From Rhodospirillales bacterium (GTDB lineage Bacteria > Pseudomonadota > Alphaproteobacteria > UBA828), in contig JAPPMY010000058.1 in the NCBI GenBank assembly GCA_028818855.1, positions 1 through 37,522 of the forward strand: DNA of 37,522 nucleotides, read 5' to 3'. Shown here in pieces: positions 24,575 to 33,982 of this stretch. Both the position numbers and the translations under genes were made by a program. Each line of letters starts with the position of its first letter. The first letter of the stretch is position 1. Below the pieces are notes generated by a model. It was not told where the DNA came from. It made no database searches and saw nothing but the letters and a program-made list of their open reading frames with translations.

Positions 24575-26434
24575 TCACACTCCGACGCGCTGCTTGGCAC
24601 GGATGTCCTCCTGATGGGCGCGGGCGGCCCTGACGGTCTCGCGCTCCGAGATCTCGGGCACGCCGAGATCCCAGTCGGCATCGCCCGGCGTCCACGTGTA
24701 GGCCTCGGTGGCGATGGAGAGCACGGTGGTCCTGTCGGTGCCCCTGGCCCAGTCGAGCGCGGCTTCCAGGTCGGCCAGGCTCTCGCAGTGGCGCGCGTGG
24801 GCACCCATGGATTCGGCGTGCTTCGCGAAGTCCACGAGGCGCGGACTGCCGGGGTCGGCCCTGCGGCAATCCTTGAACAGGTTGTTGAAGCCGGGCGTCC
24901 CCTTGAACTCCTGCAGCCTGTTGATGACCGCGAAGCCGCCGTTGTCGCAGACCACCACGATCATCTTGTGGCCGGTCAGCACCGACGAATAGATGTCCGA
25001 GTTCATCATCAGGTAGCCGCCGTCGCCCACCATGACCATGGGCGTCGACGTCCCCGCGTTCGCCATGGCGTTGCCCCAGCCGCCGGCGATCTCGTAGCCC
25101 ATGCAGGAGAAGCCGAACTCGAGATCGAAGGTGTTGCGCTGCTTGACCCGCCAGCCCTTGGCAACCTCGCCCGGAATCCCGCCGGCGGCAGCGATGAGGT
25201 GGTCTCCCTCGCCCGCCGCCCGGTTCACGACGTTCACCACCTGCGCGTAGGTAGGCACGGGCGCGTTGGTCTGCGCCTGATGCTCGTCGAGCAGCGCGTC
25301 CCACTCCTTGAAGAGCGCCTGGGCCGCCGCCAGGTGAGCCGCATCGGCCTTCCACGCGCCGAGCGCCGCGTCGAGCTCCCGCACGGTCTCCAGCGCGTCG
25401 CCCACCACCGCGAGCGCCCGGTGCTTGGTCGCGTCCCAGCGCGCGGCGTTGATGGAGATGAACCGCGCGTCGCGCGCGAACGCGGTCCAGGACCCCGTGG
25501 TGAAGTCCTGCAGGCGCGTGCCGATGGCGAGGACCACGTCGGCATCGGCGGCGAGCGTATTGGCCGAGGTCGAGCCGACGACGCCGACGGGGCCGCAATG
25601 AACGGGGTCGTAGTGCGTGAGCGAGCCCTTGCCAGCGATGGTCTCGACCACCGGAATCCCGCGCTCGGCGGCAAGGGTGGAGACAGCCTCCTCGGCGCCG
25701 GAATAGCGCACGCCGCCGCCTGCGACGATGAGCGGCTTCTTCGCGGTCCTGAGCAGCGCCGCGGCTTCGGCCACGCGCTCGCGGTCGGCGCGCGGGCGCG
25801 GGATGGTCCATACCCTCTCTTCGAAGAACTCTTCCGGGTAGTCGAAGGCCATCTCCTGCGTGTCCTGCGGCAGCGAGATGAAGGCCGGGCCGCAATCGCC
25901 GGGATCGAGCATGGTGGCGATGGCCTGCGGCATCGACGCCATGATCTGCGCCGGGTGCGCGATTCTGTCCCAGTAGCGCGAGACCGCCTTGAAGGCGTCG
26001 TTCACGGTGACGGTGGGATCGCCGAAATGCTCCACCTGCTGCAGCACCGGATCGGGCAGGCGGTTCGTGAAGGTGTCGCCGGCGAGGATCAGGATCGGCA
26101 GGCGGTTGGAATGCGCCGTGCCCGCCGCCGTCACCATGTTGAGCGCGCCGGGGCCGATCGAGGACGTGGCGACCATGATCTGGCGGCGGCGCTTGGCCTT
26201 GGCGTAGCCGATGGCGGCCAGCGCCATGGATTGCTCGTTCTGGCCGCGCCACGTCGGCAGCCGGTCCTGCACCGATTCCAGCGCTTCCGACAGGCAGGTG
26301 ACGTTGCCGTGTCCGAAGATCGCGAACACGCCGGGAAAGAGCGGAACGCGCTCGCCCTCGATGACCGTGTGCTGGTTGCAAAGATAGCGCACCAGGGCCT
26401 GCGCCATCGTCAGGCGTACGGTGTGTTCTGCCAT
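24575..26434 (-). CDS. iolD: 3D-(3,5/4)-trihydroxycyclohexane-1,2-dione acylhydrolase
   Basis: A 619-residue thiamine-diphosphate enzyme that opens the cyclitol ring to 5-deoxy-glucuronate. Length matches IolD (about 610-640). Features are GVFAIFGHGNV (35-45), the cofactor-activating Glu67 in GQNEQSMALAA, the central domain (about 215-350), and the ThDP motif from GDG (470-472) to Asn498. GAAGGGAG lies just before the ATG. It is first in iolD-iolE-SDR, with a candidate promoter and operator 45-80 bases upstream, and diverges from the aldolase gene. Confidence 0.95.
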   Translation of the reverse strand: MAEHTVRLTMAQALVRYLCNQHTVIEGERVPLFPGVFAIFGHGNVTCLSEALESVQDRLPTWRGQNEQSMALAAIGYAKAKRRRQIMVATSSIGPGALNMVTAAGTAHSNRLPILILAGDTFTNRLPDPVLQQVEHFGDPTVTVNDAFKAVSRYWDRIAHPAQIMASMPQAIATMLDPGDCGPAFISLPQDTQEMAFDYPEEFFEERVWTIPRPRADRERVAEAAALLRTAKKPLIVAGGGVRYSGAEEAVSTLAAERGIPVVETIAGKGSLTHYDPVHCGPVGVVGSTSANTLAADADVVLAIGTRLQDFTTGSWTAFARDARFISINAARWDATKHRALAVVGDALETVRELDAALGAWKADAAHLAAAQALFKEWDALLDEHQAQTNAPVPTYAQVVNVVNRAAGEGDHLIAAAGGIPGEVAKGWRVKQRNTFDLEFGFSCMGYEIAGGWGNAMANAGTSTPMVMVGDGGYLMMNSDIYSSVLTGHKMIVVVCDNGGFAVINRLQEFKGTPGFNNLFKDCRRADPGSPRLVDFAKHAESMGAHARHCESLADLEAALDWARGTDRTTVLSIATEAYTWTPGDADWDLGVPEISERETVRAARAHQEDIRAKQRVGV

Positions 26435-26478
26435 GGCTCCCTTCTCCGCGAGAACGCGATCCCTCCGTGGTCGACGAT

Positions 26479-26507
26479 CTCATATTGGCACAGCGCGCCC
26501 GTTGCAA
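26479..26507 (-). promoter_or_regulatory. Candidate iolD promoter
   Basis: On the minus strand TTGCAA (26507-26502) and TATGAG (26484-26479) are separated by 17 bases, about 45 bases before the iolD ATG. The -35 overlaps the palindrome at 26503-26515, so a repressor bound there would block it. Sequence-based inference. Confidence 0.4.
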
Positions 26508-26515
26508 CGATTGCA
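26503..26515. promoter_or_regulatory. Candidate operator, TGCAA-CGA-TTGCA
   Basis: An inverted repeat with 5-bp perfect arms around a CG-containing centre lies in the 216-base divergent gap between iolD and the aldolase gene. The layout resembles LacI-family operators, which commonly have a central CG. No LacI or other regulator gene for this locus is in the window. Nothing else stands out in the rest of the gap except a GAGGGAG site before the aldolase start. Confidence 0.4.
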
Positions 26516-26650
26516 GTCGGCAGACCGCGGGGAGGAGTGAAGCGGCGGTTCGCCTTCCGTGGCCAGCAGTGATAGGAAAGCGCCGCAGCGAGGGCATCGG
26601 CGAGCCCGTCGAGAGCGCGCAGGCCCGGCCCATGAGCTGAGGGAGACGAC

Positions 26651-27463
26651 ATGCAACGCAACAGGCTGAAAGACATCTGGGCCTCGGGGCAGCCGGTGCT
26701 CGTGGGCTGGTGTTCCATCGGCAACCCCTTCACGGCCGAGATCATGGCCGGCCAGGGCTACGACGCCATCAACATCGACGTGCAGCACGGCGCGCTCGAC
26801 TATGCCGCGCTCCTTCCCATGCTACAGGCGGTGCGCGCGTCCGGCGTCACACCCCTGGCGCGCGTTCCCTGGCTCGAGCCCGGGATCATCATGAAGGCGC
26901 TCGACGCGGGCGCCATGGGCATCATCTGCCCCATGGTCAACAATCGCGCGGACGCGGAAGCGCTCGTCTCCTACATGCGCTATCCGCCGCTCGGCCAGCG
27001 CAGCTTCGGGCCCACGCGCGCGGCCGTCGCCGATCCGGGATACGGGGTCGAGGCGAACGGCGAAGTGCTGGCGATGGCGATGATCGAGACCGCCGACGGC
27101 GTCCGCAACCTGGACGAGATCTGCGCCACGCCGGGCCTTGACGGCGTCTACGTCGGGCCCGCCGACCTTACGCTGGGCACCCAGCAAGGGCGCCTGCCGC
27201 CCGCCCTCGACCGCGAGGAGCCGGAGATGATCGAGATCATCCGGCGCATCGCCGATGTCTGCCGGGCCAACGGCATCAAGGCGGGCATCCATTGCGGCAC
27301 GCCCGAATACGCGCACCGCGCCATCAGGTGGGGCTACGAGTGGACGACGGTCGCGGCGGATTCGCGGCTGCTCGCCGCCGCCGCAGGCGCCTCGGTCGCC
27401 GCGTGGCGCAGCCTGACCGGTCGCGACGACGGCGCCGAGGTCAAGTCCGGGAGCATCTACTGA
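26651..27463 (+). CDS. HpcH/HpaI family aldolase
   Basis: A 270-residue class II (metal-dependent) aldolase/citrate lyase family protein. Catalytic and metal residues align with HpaI: His46 in IDVQHGALD, Arg71 in LARVPW, Glu146 in AMIETADGV and Asp172 in VGPADLTL. These enzymes split 4-hydroxy-2-oxo acids into pyruvate or oxaloacetate plus an aldehyde. GAGGGAGACGAC precedes the ATG. The stop overlaps the next dehydrogenase gene (TGATG), tying it to the cyclitol locus. It may cleave a late intermediate in place of, or beside, IolJ; this is inference. Confidence 0.9.
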   Translation: MQRNRLKDIWASGQPVLVGWCSIGNPFTAEIMAGQGYDAINIDVQHGALDYAALLPMLQAVRASGVTPLARVPWLEPGIIMKALDAGAMGIICPMVNNRADAEALVSYMRYPPLGQRSFGPTRAAVADPGYGVEANGEVLAMAMIETADGVRNLDEICATPGLDGVYVGPADLTLGTQQGRLPPALDREEPEMIEIIRRIADVCRANGIKAGIHCGTPEYAHRAIRWGYEWTTVAADSRLLAAAAGASVAAWRSLTGRDDGAEVKSGSIY

Positions 27464-28596
27464 TGCCGGCTGCGGCGGAGAAACCGCCGCTCCGCATCGG
27501 CCTCATCGGCACCGGCTACATGGGCAAGGCCCACGTCTTCGGCTATGCGACGGCGCAGAGGGTCCTGGACCTGCCGCTGACGCCGGTCCTGCACACCGTC
27601 GCCGACGTCACGGAGGAGCTTGCCGCCGGCGCCGCCGACACACTCGGTTTCAGCCAGTGGACGCTCGACTGGCGAACCATGATCGACGATCCCGAGATCG
27701 ACGTGATCCACGTCACCACGCCCAACGCGCTGCACAAGGAGATGTCGCTGGCAGCCATCGCCGCGGGCAAGCACGTCCATTGCGAGAAGCCCCTCGCAAC
27801 GTCGGTCGCGGACGCGCGCGCGATGACGGAGGCGGCCGAAGCCGCAGGCGTCGGGACGCAGGTGGGCTTCAACTACCTCTGCAACCCGATGATGGCGCTT
27901 GCGAGGGAGATGATCGCCGCCGGCGAGCTTGGCGAGGTCCGCGGATACCGGGGCCTCCACTGCGAAGACTACATGACCGATACCGAGGCGCCGCCCAACT
28001 TCCGGCACGAGCCGGCGGGCGGCGGCGCGCTGGCCGATATCGGCAGCCACGCGCTCGCCACGGCGGAGTACCTGCTAGGTCCGATCGCCGAGGTGATGGG
28101 GCATTGCGTGACCATGATCGCCGAACGCCCCGACGGAGAGGGCGGCCGGCGCATGATGGAGGTCGACGACGTGGGCCGCGCCTTCGTCCTGTTCGAGAAC
28201 GGCGCCACCGGGTCGATAGAGGGCAACTGGATCTCGACCGGCCGCAAGATGCAGCACGACTTCGAGGTCTACGGCTCCAGGGGCGCGCTCGCCTTCAGCC
28301 AGGAGCGGTTCAGCGAGCTGCACTTCTACAGCGTCGACGACGCACCGGCCCGGCGCGGCTTCCGCCGCATCGAGGCTGCGCCGGACCATCCGCCCTATGG
28401 CCGCTTCTGCCCGGGCGCGGGCCACCAGCTTGGCTTCAACGACCTGAAGGCGATCGAGATCGCCGGCTTCGCCGACGCCCTGGCGGGCAAGGGCCCGGAG
28501 CCCTTCAACTTCCGCGGGGGCCTGCGCGTCCAGGCTCTGGTGGAGACGATCCAGCAGTCCTCGCGCGAGCGGCGCTGGCTCCCGGTCGTGGCCTGA
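27463..28596 (+). CDS. Gfo/Idh/MocA family oxidoreductase
   Basis: A 377-residue NAD(P)-dependent sugar or cyclitol dehydrogenase. The Rossmann motif is GLIGTGYMGKAH (13-24), the catalytic EKP lysine is Lys109, and the conserved Asp192/His196 pair sits in GGGALADIGSHAL. Length and a C-terminal segment with GRFCPGAGHQLGFND place it apart from the IolG that follows. It may oxidise a different inositol isomer or another ring derivative. It is coupled to the aldolase by TGATG and followed 43 bases later by iolG. Confidence 0.9.
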   Translation: MPAAAEKPPLRIGLIGTGYMGKAHVFGYATAQRVLDLPLTPVLHTVADVTEELAAGAADTLGFSQWTLDWRTMIDDPEIDVIHVTTPNALHKEMSLAAIAAGKHVHCEKPLATSVADARAMTEAAEAAGVGTQVGFNYLCNPMMALAREMIAAGELGEVRGYRGLHCEDYMTDTEAPPNFRHEPAGGGALADIGSHALATAEYLLGPIAEVMGHCVTMIAERPDGEGGRRMMEVDDVGRAFVLFENGATGSIEGNWISTGRKMQHDFEVYGSRGALAFSQERFSELHFYSVDDAPARRGFRRIEAAPDHPPYGRFCPGAGHQLGFNDLKAIEIAGFADALAGKGPEPFNFRGGLRVQALVETIQQSSRERRWLPVVA

Positions 28597-28639
28597 CGAC
28601 GCCGCTGGGCAGACATAACGGATATAGGGGGGAGACGGC

Positions 28640-29647
28640 ATGGTAAGGATCGCGGTTCTCGGGTGTGGGCGCATCGGCCAGATGCACGCGGCGAATATCG
28701 GGCGCCACCCGCGCACCTCTCTTCCCGTGGTCTATGACATCGACGCTGCGGCGGCGGCGGCCGTGGCCGGGCGCGAGGGGGCCCGTGTCGCAGCCAGCGT
28801 CGAGGACGTCCTCGCCTCGGCGGATGTCGACGCGGTCCTGATCGCCTCCGCAACGCCGACGCACGCCGACTACATCGAGATGGCCGTCGACGCGGGCAAG
28901 CCCACGCTCTGCGAGAAGCCCATCGATCTCGGCCTCGCCCGCGTCGAGGCCTGCAGGGAGAGGATCGCGGGCTCCTCCGTGCCGGTCCAGATCGGCTTCA
29001 ACCGCCGCTTCGACCCGGGCCACCGGGCGGCGCGCAATGCCGTGCTCGCCGGCGAGATCGGCGACCTCCACCAAGTCATCATCACCTCGCGCGACCCCGA
29101 GCTGCCGCCGCGCGGCTACCTCGAGGCGGCCGGCGGGCTGCTCCGCGACATGACGATCCACGACTTCGATCTCGCCCGCTACATGCTGGGCGAGGAGCCG
29201 GTCGAGGTCTTCGCCGTGGCGGGCGCGCTGATCGACCCCGTGCTCATGGGCGAGCTGGACGAGATCGACACCGCCATGATCGTCATGCGCACCGCGAGCG
29301 GCACGCAATGCCACATCAACAACTCGCGCACCGCCGTCTACGGCTACGACCAGCGCATCGAGCTGATGGGGTCGACGGGCATGGTGCAATCGGGCAACCG
29401 CAAGCCCCACGAGATGCGGTGCTACTCGGCAAAGAGCGGCGAAGTTGCCGAGCCCTACCTCTACTTCTTCATCGAGCGCTACACCGAGGCTTTCATGGCC
29501 GAGATCGACTCCTTCGTCGACGCGGTCGAGAAGGGCGGGGAACCCGAGGTGAGCTTCGAGGACGGCCGCCGCGCCCTCATCCTGGCCGAGGCGGCCTACG
29601 TGTCGATCAGGGAGAAGCGGCTGGTGCAGGTCTCCGAGATCGCCTGA
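28640..29647 (+). CDS. iolG: Inositol 2-dehydrogenase-like protein
   Basis: A 335-residue Gfo/Idh/MocA enzyme with a good match to IolG: GCGRIGQMHAANI (8-20), CEKPIDL with Lys93, IGFNRRFDPGH (118-128) and the catalytic Asp170/His174 in RDMTIHDFDLARYML. It oxidises myo-inositol to scyllo-inosose with NAD+, giving the IolE substrate. GGGGGGAGA lies shortly before the ATG. The neighbouring iolE and iolD on the other arm support the assignment. Related enzymes acting on scyllo-inositol or chiro-inositol cannot be excluded. Confidence 0.88.
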   Translation: MVRIAVLGCGRIGQMHAANIGRHPRTSLPVVYDIDAAAAAAVAGREGARVAASVEDVLASADVDAVLIASATPTHADYIEMAVDAGKPTLCEKPIDLGLARVEACRERIAGSSVPVQIGFNRRFDPGHRAARNAVLAGEIGDLHQVIITSRDPELPPRGYLEAAGGLLRDMTIHDFDLARYMLGEEPVEVFAVAGALIDPVLMGELDEIDTAMIVMRTASGTQCHINNSRTAVYGYDQRIELMGSTGMVQSGNRKPHEMRCYSAKSGEVAEPYLYFFIERYTEAFMAEIDSFVDAVEKGGEPEVSFEDGRRALILAEAAYVSIREKRLVQVSEIA

Positions 29648-29774
29648 CGGAGGCCCGCGCGTCGCCCGCCACGCAGGCCGTGACATTGGCGAGAAATGCG
29701 GCTTTAGTCACGCTCGTGAGGGCGCCGGCTGCAGTCCCGCCGCCCGAGGCGTCGTGCGAGGGGGAGAACCCGGA

Positions 29775-30511
<737 letters not shown>

Positions 30512-30515
<4 letters not shown>

Positions 30516-31528
30516 CCGATCCCGACCGCAAGTCCTTCGCCGAAATCGACGAGAGCGTTACGCAGCGGCAGGAGCTGACCGGGCTTCAGGCTGCCTTCCG
30601 CACCCAGCCTTTCTGGGTGCTCGTCTCCATCTGCGTGATCGTCGTGGCCATGTCCTTCGTCTCGGACGTGTTCATGACCGAGCGAAACCTGTTCAACATC
30701 ACCCGCAACTTCGCCTTCTTCGGAATCATGGCGCTGGGCATGTCCGCCGTGATCTGCACCGCGGGCATCGACCTCTCGGTGGGTTCCCTGATGGGGCTCA
30801 CAGGCATCGTCGCCGGCCTGGTGATGCAGGCGGGCAACGGGATCGTGCTCGGCTTCGTGGCCTGCATGGGCACGGCGGCGCTCGTCGGCCTCGTGAACGG
30901 CGTGCTCATCGCCTACCTGCGATTGGCGCCCTTCGTCGTGACCCTGGGGATGCTGGCGATGGCACGATCCATCGCCATGGTCGTCTCCAACAACAAGATG
31001 ATCTACAATTTCGGCCCCGATCAGGACCTTTTCGAGTGGATCGGCGGCTCGAGCGTTATCGGCGTGCCGAATCCGGTCTGGGTGCTGATCTTCCTGACCA
31101 TCGTTTTCTCGTGGGTCTGGCGCTTCTCGACCTGGGGCCGCTGGGTGATCGCGATCGGCGGCAACGCGCAGGCCGCGAAGCTTTCGGGCATCCCCGTGGA
31201 GCGCGTTATCGTCTCCGTCTACGTGGTCAGCTCGCTCTGCGCCGGCCTTGCCGCCTTCCTGATGGTGGGCTGGTTCGGCTCGGTGACGAACGCCCTTGGG
31301 CTCACCTACGAACTCAACGTGATCGCCGCTTCGGTCATCGGCGGCGCCAACCTGCTCGGCGGCGTCGTCTATGCCATCGGCGCGCCGATCGGGGCGGGGC
31401 TCATGGAGCTGATCCGAAACTCGCTGCTCCTTGCAGGAATCGATGCCTTGTGGCAACAGTTCTTCGTCGGCCTGTTTTTGATCCTGGCCGTCCTTCTGGA
31501 GCAAATCCGCAACCGGAGGCGCAATTGA
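30512..31528 (+). CDS. Sugar (cyclitol) ABC transporter permease
   Basis: A 338-residue permease of the RbsC/FrcC class with about ten hydrophobic segments after a cytoplasmic N-terminus of about 30 residues. Typical features are FFGIMALGMSAVICTAGIDLSVGSLMGL (split across residues 69-96) and, near the C-terminus, ASVIGGANLLGGVVYAIGAPIGA. It forms the channel for the binding protein encoded next and is energised by the overlapping upstream ATPase. Confidence 0.93.
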
Positions 31529-31566
31529 CGCCGCCTCCGCAATCTCGAACTGATGGGAGACAACTC

Positions 31567-32556
31567 ATGAAAAAGCTTGTGCTCGCCGCTGCGGTTGCGG
31601 CGTTTGTCGCGCCGGGTATCGCCCAGGCGGCGGACTACACCTTCGCGCTGGTGCCGAAGGCGATGAACAATCCGTTTTTCGATCTGGCCCGGGACGGCTG
31701 CTACAAGGCTCAGGAAGAGCTCGCGGACGTGACCTGCGAGTATATCGGCCCTGGCGAGCACACCGAGATGGAGCAGATCCAGATCGTTCAGGACCTCATC
31801 TCCAAGGGTGTTGACGGCATCGCGGTGGCGCCCTCCAACGCGCCGGCGATGGCCAAGGCGCTGAAGGCGGCTCAGGAGGCCGGCATTCCGGTGATGACCT
31901 GGGATTCGGACCTGCTGCCCGAGGACGCCGGCCTCCGCACCACGTACGTGGGCACCTACAACTACGATATCGGCGTCAACCTCGCCAAGCTCGTCATGGC
32001 GCGCCATCCGGACGGCGGCACGATCTGCCTGCAGACCGGCGGCGCCGCGGCCGCCAACCACAACGAGCGCCTGAAGGGAGCCCGCGACACGCTCGCCGGC
32101 GCCGACACCGGCACGCCCCCCGGCGCGGCCCTGGCCGGCGAGGGCGGCTGGACCGAGATCTCCGGCTGTCCGCTCATCACCAATGACGACGGCAACGTCG
32201 CCGTGAACGGCATGACCGACATCCTGGCCGCCAACCCGGATCTCACCGCTTTCCTCTCCACCGGCGCCTTCACCCAGTGGTACGACAACGCCTATCGTCA
32301 GGCCGTGGAGCCCTACATGGGCCGCCTGAACGACGGCTCGCTCACCATCGTCGTCGCCGACACGCTGCCGATGCAGATGGAGCAGCTGGCCGAGGGTCTG
32401 GCCAACGGCAACGTCGGTCAGCGGCCGTTCGAGATGGGCTACATGGCCATGCACATCATGAAGGATATCGCCGAGGGCAAGCAGGTCGACGACCCGATCT
32501 ACACGGGCCTCGACGTCTGCAACAACGACAACCACGATAGCTGCCTCGCGCAGTAA
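31567..32556 (+). CDS. Sugar (cyclitol) ABC transporter substrate-binding protein
   Basis: A 329-residue periplasmic binding protein of the ribose/fructose (type I) class. Residues 1-21 form a signal peptide with a cleavage site around AQA. The mature protein begins YTFALVPKAMNNPFFDLARDG, and FrcB-like proteins begin in the same way. Four cysteines (near 39, 51, 156 and 322) could form disulfides. GGGAG lies about 8 bases before the ATG. The iol genes next to it suggest an inositol or other cyclitol ligand, although fructose-type sugars are possible. Confidence 0.92.
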   Translation: MKKLVLAAAVAAFVAPGIAQAADYTFALVPKAMNNPFFDLARDGCYKAQEELADVTCEYIGPGEHTEMEQIQIVQDLISKGVDGIAVAPSNAPAMAKALKAAQEAGIPVMTWDSDLLPEDAGLRTTYVGTYNYDIGVNLAKLVMARHPDGGTICLQTGGAAAANHNERLKGARDTLAGADTGTPPGAALAGEGGWTEISGCPLITNDDGNVAVNGMTDILAANPDLTAFLSTGAFTQWYDNAYRQAVEPYMGRLNDGSLTIVVADTLPMQMEQLAEGLANGNVGQRPFEMGYMAMHIMKDIAEGKQVDDPIYTGLDVCNNDNHDSCLAQ

Positions 32557-32575
32557 CCGTTCTCCGACGAGAGCG

Positions 32576-32609
32576 ACCGGCCCCCGGCGGCTTGCCGTCG
32601 GGGGCCGGT
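32576..32609 (+). terminator. Rho-independent-type terminator of the cyclitol/sugar operon
   Basis: ACCGGCCCCC-GGCGG (32576-32590) pairs with GCCGTC-GGGGGCCGGT (32594-32609) around CTT, a very stable stem of about 14 bp with a small mismatch. GTCGTTT follows, a short T-containing tail. It lies 20 bases after the binding-protein stop. Confidence 0.75.
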
Positions 32610-32664
32610 GTCGTTTCGGCAGGGATCGCCGCCGAGCATCGCCCGCCAGTTGTCTCCCGTCTCC

Positions 32665-32769
32665 TCAGCCGAAGCGCTCCTGCACCTCATCGCGCGTCGC
32701 CTCGTCGAGATCGACGATCTGCTTCAGTCGGAGCGCGACGGGGAGCCGGTTCTTGACCAGCTTCTGCAT
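32665..32769 (-). pseudogene. Short 34-codon frame downstream of the orphan livM; possible gene remnant
   Basis: An open frame starting at an ATG (32769) encodes a protein-like, Lys/Arg-Glu-rich helix (MQKLVKNRLPVALRLKQIVD, then a DEATRDEVQERFG end). It begins 29 bases after the livM-like stop, with no clear ribosome site, and the frame continues upstream into the livM end. It could be a small protein or the C-terminal stub of a lost operon gene. I do not recognise it. Confidence 0.3.
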
Positions 32770-32798
32770 GGCGAACGAATAGGACGCGAGAATGGCGG

Positions 32799-33854
32799 CT
32801 AGATGCGGAGGCGCTCTCGGGTGATGGCGATGAGGCGTGCCATGCCGTGCGGCTCCAGGATCAGGATGACGATGATGAGGCCGCCGAAGATGATCACCTC
32901 GATATGCTTCGCGATGTCGACGGCGAGATCGATGCCGAGGATCGGGTTCAGGTTGGTGAGGAAGATCGGCAGGATGGTGATGAAGGCGGCACCGATGATG
33001 GAGCCCGAGATCGAGCCGAGGCCGCCCACGATGATCATGAAGAGCACCAGGAAGGACACGTTGACGTCGAAGGCGATGGTCTCGGCGCTGCCGAGATAGA
33101 GGAAGACGAAGAGCGCGCCGGCGACGCCGCAGAGATAGGAGCTCACGCCGAAGGCCAGCAGCTTGGTGCGGAGCAGCGGGATGCCGACGATCTCGGCGGC
33201 CACGTCCATGTCGCGCACCGCCATCCAGGCGCGGCCGAAGCGGCTCCGCATCAAATTCCAGGAGAAGAAGACGAAGACTGCCAACAAGACGAGCGCCACC
33301 AGATAGCGCACCTCTGCGGCGGCCTCGGGCCCCGTGACCATGACGCCCGCGAAGGTGCGCGGCGGCGCCGTGATCGTGCCCGACGGGTTGTCGTTGTAGA
33401 ACCACGGCACCCGGTTGAAGAGCCAGATCAGGAAGAACTGCGCGGCCAGGGTCGCCACCGCCAGGTAGAAGCCCTTGATGCGCAGGCTCGGCAGCCCGAA
33501 CAGGATGCCGACACCGGCGGCGAAGAAGCCGGAGATGAAGAAGATGGCGATGATGTCCAACCCGGGCCACGCGGTCGTCATCTTGAAGGCGGCGTAGGCG
33601 CCCACCGCCATGAAGCCGCCAGTGCCGAGCGAGAGCTGGCCGGCGAAGCCGGTGAGCAGATTGAGCCCGAGCGCGGCCAGCGCGAAGATCAGGAACGGGA
33701 TCAGGATCGCCTGCAGCCAGTACTCGTTCGCCAGCGCCGGCACGGCAAACAGAGCCAGCAGGGAGATCACGGTCACGAAGACCGTGTTGATCGCGCGCGG
33801 GCGGGTCGCGAAACAGTGGTTGTAGAAGTCGGTGAAATAAGTGAGCACGGTCAC
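32799..33854 (-). CDS. Orphan branched-chain-type ABC permease, LivM-like
   Basis: A 351-residue LivM permease of standard length. It has AALGLNLLTGFAGQLSLGTGGFMAVGAY (split around residues 65-92), the loop GRAWMAVRDMDVAAEIVGIP and IVGGLGSISGSIIGAAF. I chose GTG at 33854 (MTVLTYFTDFYNH), preceded by GGAGCGGGTGTGACC; the frame upstream to 33989 is shared with the island edge. No ATPase, LivH or binding protein accompanies it. The TGA two bases before the GTG looks like the usual end of an upstream gene, and recombinase genes begin 129 bases away, so its operon appears to have been cut. It may be non-functional or may serve with partners elsewhere. Confidence 0.85.
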   Translation of the reverse strand: MTVLTYFTDFYNHCFATRPRAINTVFVTVISLLALFAVPALANEYWLQAILIPFLIFALAALGLNLLTGFAGQLSLGTGGFMAVGAYAAFKMTTAWPGLDIIAIFFISGFFAAGVGILFGLPSLRIKGFYLAVATLAAQFFLIWLFNRVPWFYNDNPSGTITAPPRTFAGVMVTGPEAAAEVRYLVALVLLAVFVFFSWNLMRSRFGRAWMAVRDMDVAAEIVGIPLLRTKLLAFGVSSYLCGVAGALFVFLYLGSAETIAFDVNVSFLVLFMIIVGGLGSISGSIIGAAFITILPIFLTNLNPILGIDLAVDIAKHIEVIIFGGLIIVILILEPHGMARLIAITRERLRI

Positions 33855-33918
33855 ACCCGCTCCGCACCTGGCGGTGCTAACATACTGACATAGCGTTTCT
33901 TTCTTCCTCCTAAATTGA

Positions 33919-33955
33919 CCGGGTGACGAGAAATCCGTTCGATTTTTCTCCCCGG
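33919..33955. repeat. Imperfect inverted repeat before the first recombinase
   Basis: CCGGG (33919-33923) with GAGAAAT (33928-33934) mirrors ATTTTTCTC (33942-33950) with CCCGG (33951-33955), with unequal spacers. It lies in the 128-base gap between the orphan livM and the first recombinase. It could be a recombinase or regulator site, part of an attachment region, or a transcript end structure. Confidence 0.3.
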
Positions 33956-33982
33956 CTGCAACTGAACGTGGGAGGAAATACC

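Noticed and set aside
24614-26572. A 652-codon open frame antisense to iolD
   Set aside because: Its composition (Arg, Gly, Asp and His rich, no domain pattern) marks it as an antisense shadow of iolD.
24231-26633. An 800-codon open frame on the minus strand overlapping iolD and iolE
   Set aside because: It is out of frame with iolD, which has all ThDP motifs; its translation is Arg/Gly/Ala-rich low-complexity, as expected for a shadow frame in GC-rich DNA.
26822-27316. An open frame antisense to the HpcH/HpaI aldolase
   Set aside because: The sense protein has all catalytic residues; the antisense frame has no family features.
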